From Epiperipatus broadwayi (lineage: Eukaryota; Onychophora; Udeonychophora; Euonychophora; Peripatidae): a stretch of DNA of 64,000 bases. This document shows, in pieces, positions 21,445 through 35,774 of the stretch. Within the stretch, counting starts at the first letter, position 1; every line of letters starts with the position of its first letter. Made by a program: the position numbers and the translations under genes. Location of the stretch: positions 78,182 through 142,181 of the forward strand of contig JAQFVV010000975.1 of NCBI GenBank assembly GCA_028023455.1, written 5' to 3'. The notes beneath the pieces are model-generated. The model worked only from the letters and a program-made list of their open reading frames with translations. It had not been told where the DNA came from and searched no databases.

Positions 21445-22990
21445 AAAAGCCTAAAGCTAAACTACTCAGTAAAATAATTAAAATTATCTCAAATTAAAAA
21501 TTAAACAAGACTAGACAAAAAAAAATAACACTCAAAACTTAATGACTGGTAGATAGCAATCTATAGAGGTTAATAATACATAAATATTACGTTTATACAT
21601 TTTTCTACATTCTTTTAATTTATTTCTGCATTATTAAATTTTTGACTGAAATAAATTATTTTATATTTTTTTTATTTCTGACGTAAATCATCTTCAGAAT
21701 ATTTTTTAATATTATACATTACTCTATACATATTATTCGTTATTATATATAATATATATTTAAAGAAGATAGTTGGATTTTATTCTACACAATAGTGCAC
21801 ATGAAATAATAAGTAAGTTATTATCAATGTTGATCGTTACCAATGCTTTACCAATGCTCTTGACTATTGGGTACAATTAGCATACTGGCCATCAATAGAC
21901 TAATGATCATACATATAAATAAGATGAAGAAAGTAGTCTTTAAAGATGATCTTTACCTTTATGCCATCTAAAAAATTTATAAAGAACATCTGCATATCCA
22001 CAAATGTGGAAAATATTTTTTATATCTGTGCTAGCTTTGGAATTGCAAGAACTCTAGAGACTGTGAGCAAGAGAAAATATATACAACTATATAACAACCT
22101 TTTTAATCTAAATTCATATTAAAGAATGACATAAAGGATGACATATTCACATACACTGATAATTCTGAGATGGCTAGCTAGAAGAATAAAGATTTCCATA
22201 AATAACTTTTAAAAAAATTATTCACTTTTATAAAAAAAAAAACAACTATTAAGTAAAAGAATAAAAGAAATTAGGAAATGCTAAAGTGACAAATCTAAAT
22301 ATAAAGCACAAAATAACATATAATTTCATATAATAAGCATAATTATTATTTCCTTCTTATTCTTCCTAGTTCATTTTTAATTTAGAAGAGTTATGCCACT
22401 ACAATAATCAAACCTTATAAATATATTTCATAACAAAGAAAAAAACCAACTTTAATATGAACCTTCTTCTCCTTCTTCTGAAAATGATCTTCCGGTATAA
22501 TTTTACACAAGTATTAAAACTTTTTTCTACAAAACTACTAAAAATATCATTTAATATTTTCAATTGTTTTTTTGTTTATACAGTAATATTTATGAATATA
22601 GAAGTGACCACTATAATATTTTATCTAAATGTGAATTTTCAAAAATTCTTTTATAGTTAGTTGTTCAGTAGAATGTCTCTTTTTGTAAATACTTGCAATG
22701 TTAATCTAGTTAATATCTTGGCACTGATTCTTTTTTATGGCTTTTTCAATAATTATTTTTATCCATTTAGCACTTTGTTCTTTTTCTTTTAATAGCTCCA
22801 AATTTTCAGTTTAATAATTATTTTTATTACAGATTAGCTTTTTCTTCTTTCCATTTATAACTCCAGTTATCATGTTTAACAATTATTTTCATTTCACATC
22901 AAGTCCGAGTTGAGACAACCATGATTTTGAATATATCAATACATAAGGCTTGATTAAAATTTTACAATGGTATTTTTGTTATCTTACATT
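21445..22990. other. AT-rich DNA, nothing recognised
   Basis: No matched repeats or frames with homology. The short open frame at 22457-22660 is low-complexity Leu/Phe-rich and shows no family motif. Confidence 0.5.
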
Positions 22991-23001
22991 CCTTACACTC
23001 G

Positions 23002-23367
23002 CAGGGGTCTCTAACCCTATGTCTGCAGGCACCATGGTGCCCACAGACCATTTTACGTATGCCTGCTGCTATCTGAACACGATAAAAATTATTTATCTGA
23101 TACAAATAAATTTAATTTTTAAAATTTCTTATAAATTATTGTATTATATTGTAATCAAATTGTAGGGCATACTATACTTTTACAGCTAAAAATATAAACG
23201 TTAATTATATGTTAAAATTTTATTTTTGAAATAAATATTTTTTTGTACATTATGTGTATTATTAACAATATCCAACTATAAATTTACATTGAAAAAATAA
23301 ATGGTGCCCACTACCTGGCTGGTTTTATAGAATGTGCTCTTAAGTGCAAGAAGGTTGGGGACCCCTG
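23002..23367. mobile_element. Non-autonomous hAT-like element, 366 bp
   Basis: The element begins CAGGGGTCTCTAACCC and ends GGTTGGGGACCCCTG. These inverted ends have the CAGGGGT...ACCCCTG form common in hAT-type MITEs. An 8-base target duplication, CCTTACAC and CCTTACAG, lies at 22991-22998 and 23368-23375. Three extra bases (TCG) separate the left copy from the terminus. Just inside both ends are further inverted words (CACCATGGTGCCCAC and GTGCCCACTACC). No transposase frame: it would depend on a hAT transposase elsewhere. Confidence 0.75.
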
Positions 23368-23375
23368 CCTTACAG

Positions 23376-24755
23376 TTAAATTGGTTACATGGTTGACTCA
23401 TCAGTGATGATCTTTTAACAATAATTTAATATTGTATTTTTTGAAAACATCATTTTCTTTTTTAACTAAGATCAATATGGCACCAGATTTTCAAGCTGAG
23501 CTTCTTATTGCAGCTGAATTGACTTTTGTTTTTTTAAGAAAACAACCCCGATGATAGTATTTTATCCCATCACATGATCATCTCAAAATTACTGCATTAA
23601 TCCTTGACCAATTGATTTTATTTGCAAAAAAAAATATATATATATATATAAAATGAGAAATAATTTTTCATTTCTTTAAAGATAAAGATATTAACTTCAT
23701 CTTGTTTTTTTCTGAAAGTTATATATACATGAAACTACACAAGAAAATAATATCATCATTTATTATTTTTTATAGCTATATCTAATAAAAATTAAATTTT
23801 ATATTATTAAAATGGTTTAAATTTTGTCACATGGTCATTTCATGTCTATATTTTTAATAAGTTTAATGTAATTAAATTTCTTTTATCAACTAGATTATTC
23901 TGTAGCTAACACGAAAAGAAATTATTCTTCTCAATATGTATGTTGTCTTCAAAATTTAACAAAAATATTATAGAAAAAAATTTAATTGAAAGAATTACAA
24001 AAAAAAAAGTTTTGCTATTTTGTTTTTAATTTTTTATTATATTTATCATCTTTTTAATGGCATAAATCAATTTTGTAATTATTATTTCTATAATTATTCT
24101 TTTTATAAATATTCATTTAATATATTCTTATTTTTATATGTATATGAAGTATAGGTTATATATTTATATCATTCAATATTGTAGTTCTGATGAATACTGC
24201 AGGACAGTTGAAACTATCAGGAAAATGAAAGAATCATTAAAAAAATGCATGCAAGTGTATATGAGGGGAGTTATTGTAAACAATACATATTCATTTAATC
24301 ACTGTATATATCATAATGTCACCAACAGTGGCTTTGTCAATTGTCTACGTTTATCAATAGTTTTGAAATAATTACTATAAATATTATTACAAATAAGAAT
24401 TTCACTGTATTTGAGTACATATAATGAGTTATTAATAATATGAGAATGTCTAAAGAAGATTGGCAGATTTGTAAATTTTACTAGATTTCTTTCTACCTTT
24501 TTTAAATTTTTAGTCTCATTGATGCATTTGGCAAATCCCAGATATATTTTTATTAGTTAGATGTTTGATACATAGTTTTGTCAGCAATTTTTTCTTTATT
24601 TATCCATTTTTCTTCTAAAATATCTATAATAATTTTATATTCTTTTATAATTTTTTATTATTCATAAATTTAAGTATATGCCATATTGTATATTGAAATA
24701 CTTAAAATTTTAAAGATATTGTAAATTTTAAAAAAAATTTTTTTTTATTAAAATA
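23376..24755. other. AT-rich DNA, nothing recognised
   Basis: Contains a TA run near 23634-23651. The short open frame at 24138-24371 has no recognisable motif. Confidence 0.45.
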
Positions 24756-24759
24756 ACTA

Positions 24760-24910
24760 GACTGCAAATCCTAAGTTCAAATCCCTCTATGTAATATAAT
24801 AAACTTTCAGTGGTGCTGATAGAGTATGTGCTCGGCAGCCGTTTTGAATTTTAAAACACCCAAAAACACTGCTGGTACATACAAGCGATAAATGACATCA
24901 AGTAGAAGCA
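24760..24910 (+). repeat. Candidate tRNA-derived SINE fragment
   Basis: CAAATCCTAAGTTCAAATCCC contains AGTTCAAATCC, close to the tRNA B-box consensus GGTTCRANNCC. A comparatively GC-rich stretch with CAGTGGTGCTGATAGAG and CTCGGCAGCCG follows. This is the usual layout of a tRNA-related head followed by a body. I see no second copy in the window, so the call is tentative. Confidence 0.35.
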
Positions 24911-25615
24911 CTTAGTTTCAAAAAATGAATGAATAACAATTAAATTTACTATTTATTGCTATAGAATTCTTTAAATAATTCTAAAAAGTATTTATGATGT
25001 CATTTTTCTTTTTAGGAATAGTGATATCTTTTCTTAACTAAAGCAATTATTTTAAAATATCAAAATGTTCTATATTTTTGAAATTTTTTTATAGTTGTAT
25101 TTTGCAATAAATCCATTAACTCTTGTACTATATTACAAAATTTCTAAAAATGATTTTTTTTAATAGTTAATTTTTAAATATTTTCATATTAATTTTTATA
25201 TCTTGTTTATGTTAAAAATGTAACAATAATTGCTGTTTTATACCAGTATATTATAAAGTGAGTTATTATCTTATTGATGTGATTCAAATCTGCCATATAT
25301 AAAATTTATTATTTTAAAATGATTTAAAATTATAGTTTAAATGCACTGAAAATTTTCTGAAAGTTAATAATGTCAACATTTTTTAAAATACATTTTGTTT
25401 TTTTCATCATTGTATTATCACTTTTTATATACATATCACTAATCAATAATATAAACACAGTTGAATCTTGAAATATATAAATTCTGCAGTAAAAAGATAA
25501 TCTAACTCTGGTTTTCTTTCAATTATATCTCATTCGATTTTCAGTCTGTATTATTTCAAAAGAAAAAGTCATTATATGTAGTTTTAATTTTTTTTTAAAT
25601 CCATAAATCTATATC
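24911..25615. other. AT-rich DNA, nothing recognised
   Basis: Low-complexity A/T-rich sequence without matched repeats. Confidence 0.5.
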
Positions 25616-25619
25616 ATTT

Positions 25620-25740
25620 CTCATTTTTGAATAATTTTTCTGATTCTACCATTAAAATTTCCCATGACAGTTTTAAAATATTATTTGTTTGATGCATCTG
25701 TTTACTCATTCACATTAAATTCTTCTACATTTTTATTTGA
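25620..25740 (-). pseudogene. RTE-type LINE endonuclease relic
   Basis: Read on the minus strand, this resembles the apurinic-endonuclease region of the element at 55.5-56.3 kb around its GDFNARIG motif: AAAACTGTCATGGGAAATTT here against AAAATTGTTATGGGAGACTT there, with alignable flanks. The motif has decayed to GNFNGRI. Only about 120 bases can be followed. Confidence 0.55.
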
Positions 25741-25744
25741 ATAA

Positions 25745-26588
25745 GATTTTTTAGACCATAAACTTGTCTGAACCTACTCTGACACCTCTCTGAGGAGTGC
25801 CAAAGCATGAAACCATGGTCAGGGGTTTGGAGAGGGGTTTCTGACATAGATATTTTAAATGCTAGCTCTGGATAAGCATTTATCATAAAGCTTGTAGAGG
25901 AATTGGCAATCCTCACTGTTTATAACTTACAAGCTTAAGAGATAGGGTCATGTGATCTATGAATTGGATCTATGACTTTTGTCTTATATAATATAGCATA
26001 AATTCAGAAAATTGTTTATTTTTTTTATTTATAATAAATCCCATTACATTTGTGCTTATATGTTTGTCATTGTAATGAAATCACATCAATCTGTAACACT
26101 TTTATTTAACTTAGAAACTCTGTTTGTTTGTTTAGGATACATTTTGTATTTGAGATATAACATATTTCTATGGAATAGTTTCCTTAAAATTTTCTACATG
26201 TGTTAGAAACCAATAGAATGCAATATGACAATAAAATCTTTTAGATTGGTCCCACAGTTTGTTTACTGTAGAAGTATTGGCAGAAAGAATTTTGAACATT
26301 TTGATATCAGCTTAGTTAATTTTTATTATGCTCACAAGAGGGCAATATATTTTTAAATGCTTTTATTAAAAAAAGTAATATTGATTAAAATAGGAATTAA
26401 ATAATAAATTTTACTTTCAATTGCTTATAAAGATTGATTTTTTTTTAATATGCATAAAATATTTTTTTTCTTGAACGTAATTTTTTAAAATGTTTTTTTT
26501 TAAACAAAAGAATATTGAATCAATTATTTATACACTGAATTTTTTTGAAGACTGCAAAAATGTTTTTATTATATGTTTTTTTTTCTCA
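25745..26588. other. Unclassified sequence
   Basis: 25745-25930 is less AT-rich and contains AAACCATGGT, a word also present in the repeat cluster at 9.5-10.2 kb. It may be another dispersed repeat, but I could not align it further. The rest is AT-rich with nothing recognised. Confidence 0.35.
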
Positions 26589-26589
26589 T

Positions 26590-26676
26590 GTGTCATAGCA
26601 TTGGCCAGGAAGCGAACCCACTAACCCAAAACAACTGCTTGTAAGGCAGTTGTGCTGACCTCTCAACCACCAACGC
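26590..26676 (-). mobile_element. tRNA-derived SINE head, copy 1
   Basis: On the minus strand the sequence runs GTTGGTGGTTGAGAGGTCAG (A-box region), an anticodon-like hairpin CTGCCTTACAAGCAG, GGGTTAGTGGGTTCGCTTCC (B-box region), then a conserved 3' end TGCTATGACAC. The same ~85-bp unit occurs at 30561, 33240, 36311, 43223 and 58527. The anticodon loop CTTACAA would read UAC, as in tRNA-Val. The T arm and acceptor stem do not fold properly, so it is not a functional tRNA. Confidence 0.75.
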
Positions 26677-26679
26677 TTA

Positions 26680-28140
26680 CTAAAAATATCCAATTACTAA
26701 AAAATTAAAAATAATAAATACTATTTTATGGTAAATGCATTTATTTGCTCTGTGAATACTAAAAAGTTATAAATAATATCTTTTATAATAAACATTTTTA
26801 TTTGCTGTGCACTAAAAGCCAAAAAATAATTGAATAATTGTTTGCATCAATTGCTAATTAGATTTTTCTATTCCACTTGAAAGGAAAATGTGAGAAGCAA
26901 GAATTAATTAACTCAATCATTTGCTCTAAAAAATAATAATTAAATTATTTCATTTCTGGACATTCCATATTTTTATTCCAAGTTAAATATAAAGATTCTA
27001 TTTGTGAGTGAAGACAATAATTATTATTTTTTGCTCAGTAAACAAATTTTTTTATTAAAATATATATTATTTTAAAATTATCTTTTCATTTTTACTTCTA
27101 CATTCATGACATCCTGCAATTTATTATTTAATATTACACAGTTTTTTTCATTTATGCAATTTTCTTTTTTTTTGAAAATAATCTACATATAATCAGTCAT
27201 TAACATAGTTAATAATTTTTTAGTTCCAGAAATAAAAGATCACAAATTATTTTGTCTGCTTTGACTGTAAGAATAAAACTCAATCTCTATAATATCTGAC
27301 TTAAAAATAAATATGCATCTGAAAAATGTAAACGTAGTGTTTTTGATCTTAAATTCAAAAATATAACCATTAAAATGACATCATAATTAATGCACGTTGG
27401 TGAACAATATATTCCTATACATTTAGCATATAAAGTTTATATATCATATAACAGTTACAACTTCCACATTACAATTTTATTTTTAAAATCTCAAACAAGA
27501 ATCAAAGTGTATTTGTTCATTTAATAACTAACTTAGTTTTGTAGATAAAATATTGATTATTTTTAATTATGTATCTTTTAATAAATACAATTGTAACATA
27601 ACTTTAGTGCCGTAAGATGTATTCTTTTTTCTTTGATGACTTTTATAAACTTTTTCTTAAAAGATACATCAGTTTAGTAATAGCGGCAAAAATGATATAT
27701 ATGTGTGTGCCTGTATATCTGTGTTTCTATTTAAAATTAATCTACAATATTGTTGACAACATATAAAAGTTTGAAATAAAATTTAAATAAAACTCAAGGA
27801 AAATAAATAAACAATTAATAATAACAGTAATGGACAGAAATTTATAAATTTGATTAGTGATTTTTAATATCTGCTAGTAGGTTAATTAATAAAAAAAATA
27901 TTGATAAAATTAAATTGAGAACTGAAATGAGTCAATTTTAATAATAATAAAAATATAAATTATGGCCCAATGAAACTATATGTAGCACTGAAGCTTGTTA
28001 AACATTTAATTGTTTTACATAAGTATAATTAAAAAAAGAAAAAAAAACAAGACTAAGGGATTTGCAGATAATTTTAAAAAGAATGGAAGAATAATTAAAA
28101 TATACGGTTAGCAATTAAGAATTGCTGCTGCTGCTGCTGT
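26680..28140. other. AT-rich DNA, nothing recognised
   Basis: No frames or matched repeats. A short (CTG)n run at 28123-28140 precedes the AAT microsatellite. Confidence 0.5.
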
Positions 28141-28141
28141 C

Positions 28142-30356
<2,215 letters not shown>

Positions 30357-30403
<47 letters not shown>

Positions 30404-30456
30404 TAATAATAATAATAATAATGACAATAATAATAATGATAATAATGATAATAATG

Positions 30457-30555
<99 letters not shown>

Positions 30556-30556
30556 G
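30357..30556. repeat. (AAT)n tail of LINE copy 2
   Basis: About 200 bases of AAT repeats with GAT/GAC variants in the first half, starting right after the AATAAA-bearing 3' end of LINE copy 2. Confidence 0.95.
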
Positions 30557-30560
30557 TCTT

Positions 30561-30651
30561 GCATTGGTGGTCGAGAGGTCAGCATGACTGCCTTGCATTT
30601 GCAGGCAGTTGCCCGGGTTGTGGGTTTGCGTCCCGGCCGATGCTATGACAC
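30561..30651 (+). mobile_element. tRNA-derived SINE head, copy 2, between two AAT tracts
   Basis: GGTGGTCGAGAGGTCAGC (A-box region), a hairpin CTGCC...GGCAG, then GTGGGTTTGCGTCCCGG (B-box region) and TGCTATGACAC. It interrupts an otherwise continuous AAT landscape, with a short A-run and new AAT repeats on its 3' side, as if the SINE shares the LINE's tail type or landed in the tract. Confidence 0.75.
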
Positions 30652-30660
30652 TTAAAAAAA

Positions 30661-30730
30661 AATAATAATAATGATACTACTACTACTAATAATAATGATG
30701 ATAATGATAATAATGATGATGATGATGATG

Positions 30731-30823
<93 letters not shown>
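30661..30823. repeat. (AAT)n/(GAT)n microsatellite left of LINE copy 3
   Basis: Mixed AAT, ACT and GAT units that become pure AAT by 30730. The tract ends exactly at the truncated 5' end of LINE copy 3. Confidence 0.95.
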
Positions 30824-32254
30824 GTCCATTCCTCAGGGTTCACCTCTCAGTGCCTTATTGTTCACTGCCTATATCAATCCTCTTATAAATATAATAGAAA
30901 ATGAATTCTCAGGAGTCTATGTGCCTACCATCAATGACAACAACTCATGCATCGCATATATGGATGATATAGCAGTATTTCTATCATCCCAAAAGCAAAT
31001 TCCCAAACTTCTTAAAATACTTGACAATTTTACAAAAGAATATAAGCTAACATTTAATATGGAGAAATCATGTGCACGGCAGATCTTCACCGGTAATAGC
31101 ATTACTAAAGTTTTCAAAGGTAGACCAAGCGCATTTCTTGGGTTCAACTTTTATGTATGTCATTCACCTATGAGATCACTTATACAGAAAAATTTAATAG
31201 AGAAAATGGAAAAGACTGTCAATTCACTCTCCAAATCCTACCTCTCTATATATACAAAAATGGCTTTGCTTAACATGCTAGTAATTACAAAAATCTCTTA
31301 TTTTACTCCAACAATCATTTATACTAAGGCATTTACCAATAATATAGACTCCTTATGCAGGAAATTATTCTGGGGAAAAAAGATTATCTCAATATCAGTA
31401 AAATGTCTAAGAAAACCCCTTTCACAAAATGGCCTTGGCCTTCATTCAATACATGTCTTCAGGATACAAAAAACATTGAACATAATATCTACATGTGCAC
31501 AAAAATTCCCATAATTAGAAATTTCTGCCAAGATTACCCCTACAGATAGACTACCTCCTCTCCAGGGATATCTGAACACACTACTTACACCATTATTAAC
31601 AATCCACACTCTTAACTTTAAACCACTACAAGCCAAATATAAATATTGGGAAGTTTATCAACTTCTACATCCAAGTCAAGATGATGTTTAACTCCACTTC
31701 CTATTAATAACAAACAATTATGTTGCAAATTCAAACTATGGTCACTTGAACCAAAATATTTTGACTTTTTCCTAAAGATAAATCTGGACTTGCTACCTAT
31801 GCAACACTTTTTGAAATATCAAAGAAACTATAAAGATATAGATGATATATGCAATCTTTGCCATAGGGATTCAGAGACATAAAACCACCTTTTTTTCTCA
31901 TGCCCAAGTCTAGAAAATATTCGTGAAATTATTAGCACTTCACTCAAGGATAAAAAAAATCAATATGAAAACCCTTTTTGACTCTTTTAAAAGGGGTATC
32001 CTTGCTGAAATAAGAATCTGTACATTTTTATTCTGTGCCTTATGGTGTACAAGGTGTAATTTCATATACAATTATAACCCTAGAAGACATCCAAATATGT
32101 TCAGAAATTAGCTGCAAACCATAGGTGAAAGAGACATGAAGATTACAGATCAATCTAAGTACATTGACACCTGGAATATACAAGAACTTATATAAAAGCA
32201 CCAAGAAAAAAACTATATCTAACATGGATCCTTGTGCCAGCTCCGAAGTCAACT
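30824..32254 (+). pseudogene. LINE ORF2 C-terminal two thirds, copy 3, broken
   Basis: Readable from QGSPLSALLF (30835) through the active site AYMDD (30955-30969) to about 31514. The helical region NSLSKSYLSIYTKM is close to copies 1 and 2. Past 31514 the frame shifts. The finger region (CNLCHRDSET, then an in-frame stop, then NHLFFSC) is recognisable at 31850-31910. An inactive relic of the same family. Confidence 0.82.
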
Positions 32255-32511
32255 GACACAAATTAGATGCATTCCTGCTTTAATTTAATTGAAGTATATC
32301 TGATTGTATATAATCGTATGATTGAGTGATCACCTTTGACTTTGTTGAGCTGTTTTTTTTCTTAAATACTTCTAGATTGATAATGCATACAATTACTGAT
32401 TAAATCATTATACATATGTAGTTTTGTGAACCAATTTATATATAAGAACTATGTTGTCAAATGTAACTTGTATAACCTTTTAGAATACTAATAAAGCTTA
32501 TCCTTTGAAAC
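30824..32511 (+). mobile_element. 5'-truncated LINE, copy 3, with (TAA)n tail
   Basis: The element starts at RT motif B and ends CTAATAAAGCTTATCCTTTGA followed by AAACATAATAAT. The truncation point differs from those of copies 1 and 2, as expected for independent aborted reverse transcription events. The tail begins (ATA)n and passes into (AAC)n and then (AAT)n. Only the distal ORF2 and 3' untranslated region remain. Confidence 0.85.
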
Positions 32512-32697
<186 letters not shown>

Positions 32698-32699
32698 TA

Positions 32700-34110
32700 T
32701 TAAAAATGTAACGATGGCAATAAATTATATGGAGAAATGGGTAACAGAAAAGTGAAAAACAAAATGTAAAAAGAATAAAGAAAAAAATCGTATTCATCAT
32801 GATGAAGCGAGAAATGATTATATTTAGACTTTTTAAGAGTCTTTACTGCTTATAATAATACTACATAAGTATAAATTCAATCACAGTTAATACCGAATGG
32901 TATATGGTTTTTTTAAATCTCTGTATAATCCATAATACTAGGGCGCTTTTGTAATTTTCATTTTCTCTTTGATATTTTTAGGTTATAACCTTTTTTTTCT
33001 TGTAAAATTCAAGTAATTTTATTATTAGATTTTTTAAAATAAAATGTAAGACCTTGCTATTGTTCTTTATGTATATTAATGTGCATTCATTGAGAGTGTA
33101 AATTAAAATAAATATTAGTAATATTACACATAACATACGCAAATACACACCCAATTTTCAGTTAGCGATATCCACTGGGTTTATTTCATATATGCGATGA
33201 AAAAGAAAGAGACTAGAAAAAATAATGCTGTTTTTTTTTTGTGTGTGTCAAAGCGTTGGAAGCACGCCCCGGGACAACTGCTTGTAAGACACGAATGCTT
33301 GACAAATTGTTTAAGTCGGTAGAGCTCATTACATAATGCTGTAATAATATATGAGAAAGCAATATAATTTACATTTCATTAGCAAAAAATATTTAAACTA
33401 ATTTAATAAATTAATGTCATTAATATATTAAATAATATAGACCACCTAACAGCACAACATAAACACTAGGCATATAGCAGATTTTTTTCTTTTAAAAGAA
33501 AATTACATCTTATTCTCAATTATAATACATACTGCTAGGATTTACTTAAATATAATCTCAAATAAAGCTCAGTAAATATTAATTATTAATCTGGTTAAAT
33601 GTAAATAATTATTATCTTGGAAAAAACTGAATAAATAATTTTTATTCATGTTTCAGTATATCCTTTATTTTGCATACAATTTCATAAATAAACATTTTCC
33701 TGTTTCAGTAGAAGAAAAAACGAAAATGATAAAAATATTAAAATAGTGGCATATAAAAATTTACAACCCATAGATTTTCTTGATAATAGCTATATACTCA
33801 TTTTAATTCTATCAAATTCTGTTACCATAGGTTTCAAATACCAGCCCTTTTCTTTAATTGTTTTTATTTGCTGGTATTATGGTATTAAATATAACATTAT
33901 ATTACCTACCATATAACATTATATTACCTATCATATTTTATCCATATTTATTCTAAATTATTTTACCACACAACTTCATTTTACACTTTCTCACTTTTAA
34001 TATTAAAACCACTTTTTCCATTTTATTTCAATTTATATGTATTTATTTTTAGAACTGATCAATGGTATTTTATGCTTTATTGTTTTGGTAATTTATAAAA
34101 AGTTAGGATA
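32700..34110. other. AT-rich DNA; contains one SINE relic
   Basis: Nothing recognised except the SINE relic at 33240-33320 and a duplicated ATAACATTATATTACCTA word near 33891-33927. Confidence 0.5.
33240..33320 (-). mobile_element. tRNA-derived SINE relic, copy 3
   Basis: GTGTCAAAGCGTTGGAAGCA and CCCCGGGACAACTGCTTGTAAG match the reverse complement of the SINE head seen at 26590 and 43223, with internal deletions. Degenerate. Confidence 0.55.
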
Positions 34111-34116
34111 CCATAT

Positions 34117-34483
34117 ATGATAATAACTTGAAAGGCTGAAACCTTTGACAAATGTGCCTTAAAAATGCTTATATAACAGCCAATCAGATGTAATAATGAC
34201 TGCACAGGAAACTCTCAAGTCAAAACCCAAAGCAGAGATTTTACAAGAAAAAGATAGTTCCACATTCTTCTTTACTTAAATTTATATAATTGAGGCTGGC
34301 TTATTTATATATAAATTTAAGTAGAGAAGAAGATGGAACCATCTTTTTCTCATAACATCTCTGCCTTGTGTTTTGACTTGAGTGTTCCCTGTGCAGTCAT
34401 TATTACATCTGATTGGCTGTTATATAAGCATATTTAAGGCACATCTGTCAAAGGTTTCAGTCTTTCATATTATTATTATATCA
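34117..34483. mobile_element. Fold-back element, ~367 bp
   Basis: The arms 34117-34280 and 34310-34483 are inverted copies over about 160 bp. They share TGAAAGGCTGAAACC / GGTTTCAGTCTTTCA at the ends, and CCAATCAGATGTAATAATGA / TCATTATTACATCTGATTGG inside. A loop of about 30 bases separates them. No coding capacity. A non-autonomous fold-back MITE is the best fit, but a head-to-head SINE pair would look similar. Confidence 0.75.
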
Positions 34484-34484
34484 T

Positions 34485-35460
34485 CTGCTTGCACTTAATA
34501 AATTAATATATTTACATTTGATACTACATATGATAAATTGACTATAATCTATAGATTTCAAACTCCACATACTGCCATTCTACCACTGGAATAAATGTTG
34601 TAGAACAATAAATATTTTTAAGACATTAAATACAATAAATTTTATGCATAGCATAAATATACCGGCATTCATTTTAATGCATTTACATAGCAATAATCTT
34701 AGCAATGTCTAATTATCTAAAATTAAGTCTACAAATTTTTGTAGCTCTAAAACCTGAATTATATTATTTTTTCTTTTCATCATTATTTTCTTATCATTTT
34801 GGATAGATTTAACCTTGATACCAATGTATAAAATTATTACTATGTGGCAATGTAAATATATCATAGTATTTAAATGTATGCTAATTGTTATAGTGGTTCA
34901 TATAAACATTTATTTGAAGACTAAATATTTAACTTTTTTGAAATGGATCTTTCATGTAAACAACTATGGCAGTTTAACACAACTCAGAATATAAGTATTT
35001 TCAATTGATTCAAAATGAGTTTTTAATCATCCATCCTTCAATAGATATGTTCAATAGATGAAAAATTAACTTCATTGTTTCTTTGACACTACCCATGATT
35101 ATTTACTGATTCTCACATTGGTTCCATATGTCATTATTGTTTCTATGTCTATTATAACTTCTATCATTGTTACTGTCCTTTTGAGCAGATACATCTCTTT
35201 TAAGTTTAACTATCTTTCAATTATTTTGTTTTTTAAGATATTTTAAGAATTTTGTTAATATATGATTGGTTAAAGATATGGTATAAATTTTATATTATGC
35301 AATATTTAATTTTTATCCTGGTTGTTTGTGATTTTTTAATAATTATTTTAAATCAAACCAGGAAATGTTTAAATTATTTTCAAGTGTCTAAACAAAAAGT
35401 GATTTATTGCAAAGTTAAAATTTTAATTAATTTTTTTTTTTAATAATAATCTTCTTTGAA
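34485..35460. other. AT-rich DNA, nothing recognised
   Basis: No matched repeats. The short open frame at 35252-35443 has no recognisable motif. Confidence 0.5.
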
Positions 35461-35774
35461 GATACATAGTTTAAGAATTCAAACTAATCAAAAGAGATAT
35501 TGTAAATTCAAAGATTAATAAGCAGTCTGGTAATATGGTCATATGGCCAAGGATATAAATAAGATAAGAGAGATACCTTATGGTAGTCTCTCTTTATTTT
35601 CTCAAGATGCTCAATCAATTTAATTTTGTTTATAACCATTGAATTTTAACAGTGTAATTTTCTTTAAAACTTTTGTTTGGATTAGTCAGTAAGTTATGCT
35701 AAACATATCTTGACACAATTATCTTAAAAGAAACACCAAGGGAACTGAAGTGTCTATAACTGCCAATGGAATGG

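Noticed and set aside
20849-25916. Small open frames at 20849-21094, 22457-22660, 22950-23165, 24138-24371 and 25725-25916
   Set aside because: They cross repeat boundaries or low-complexity sequence, use no recognisable domain and have lengths expected by chance.
26590-26676. Possible functional tRNA genes at the SINE heads
   Set aside because: The A and B boxes and anticodon hairpin are tRNA-like, but the acceptor stem does not pair and the variable region is irregular. Multiple diverged copies indicate a SINE.
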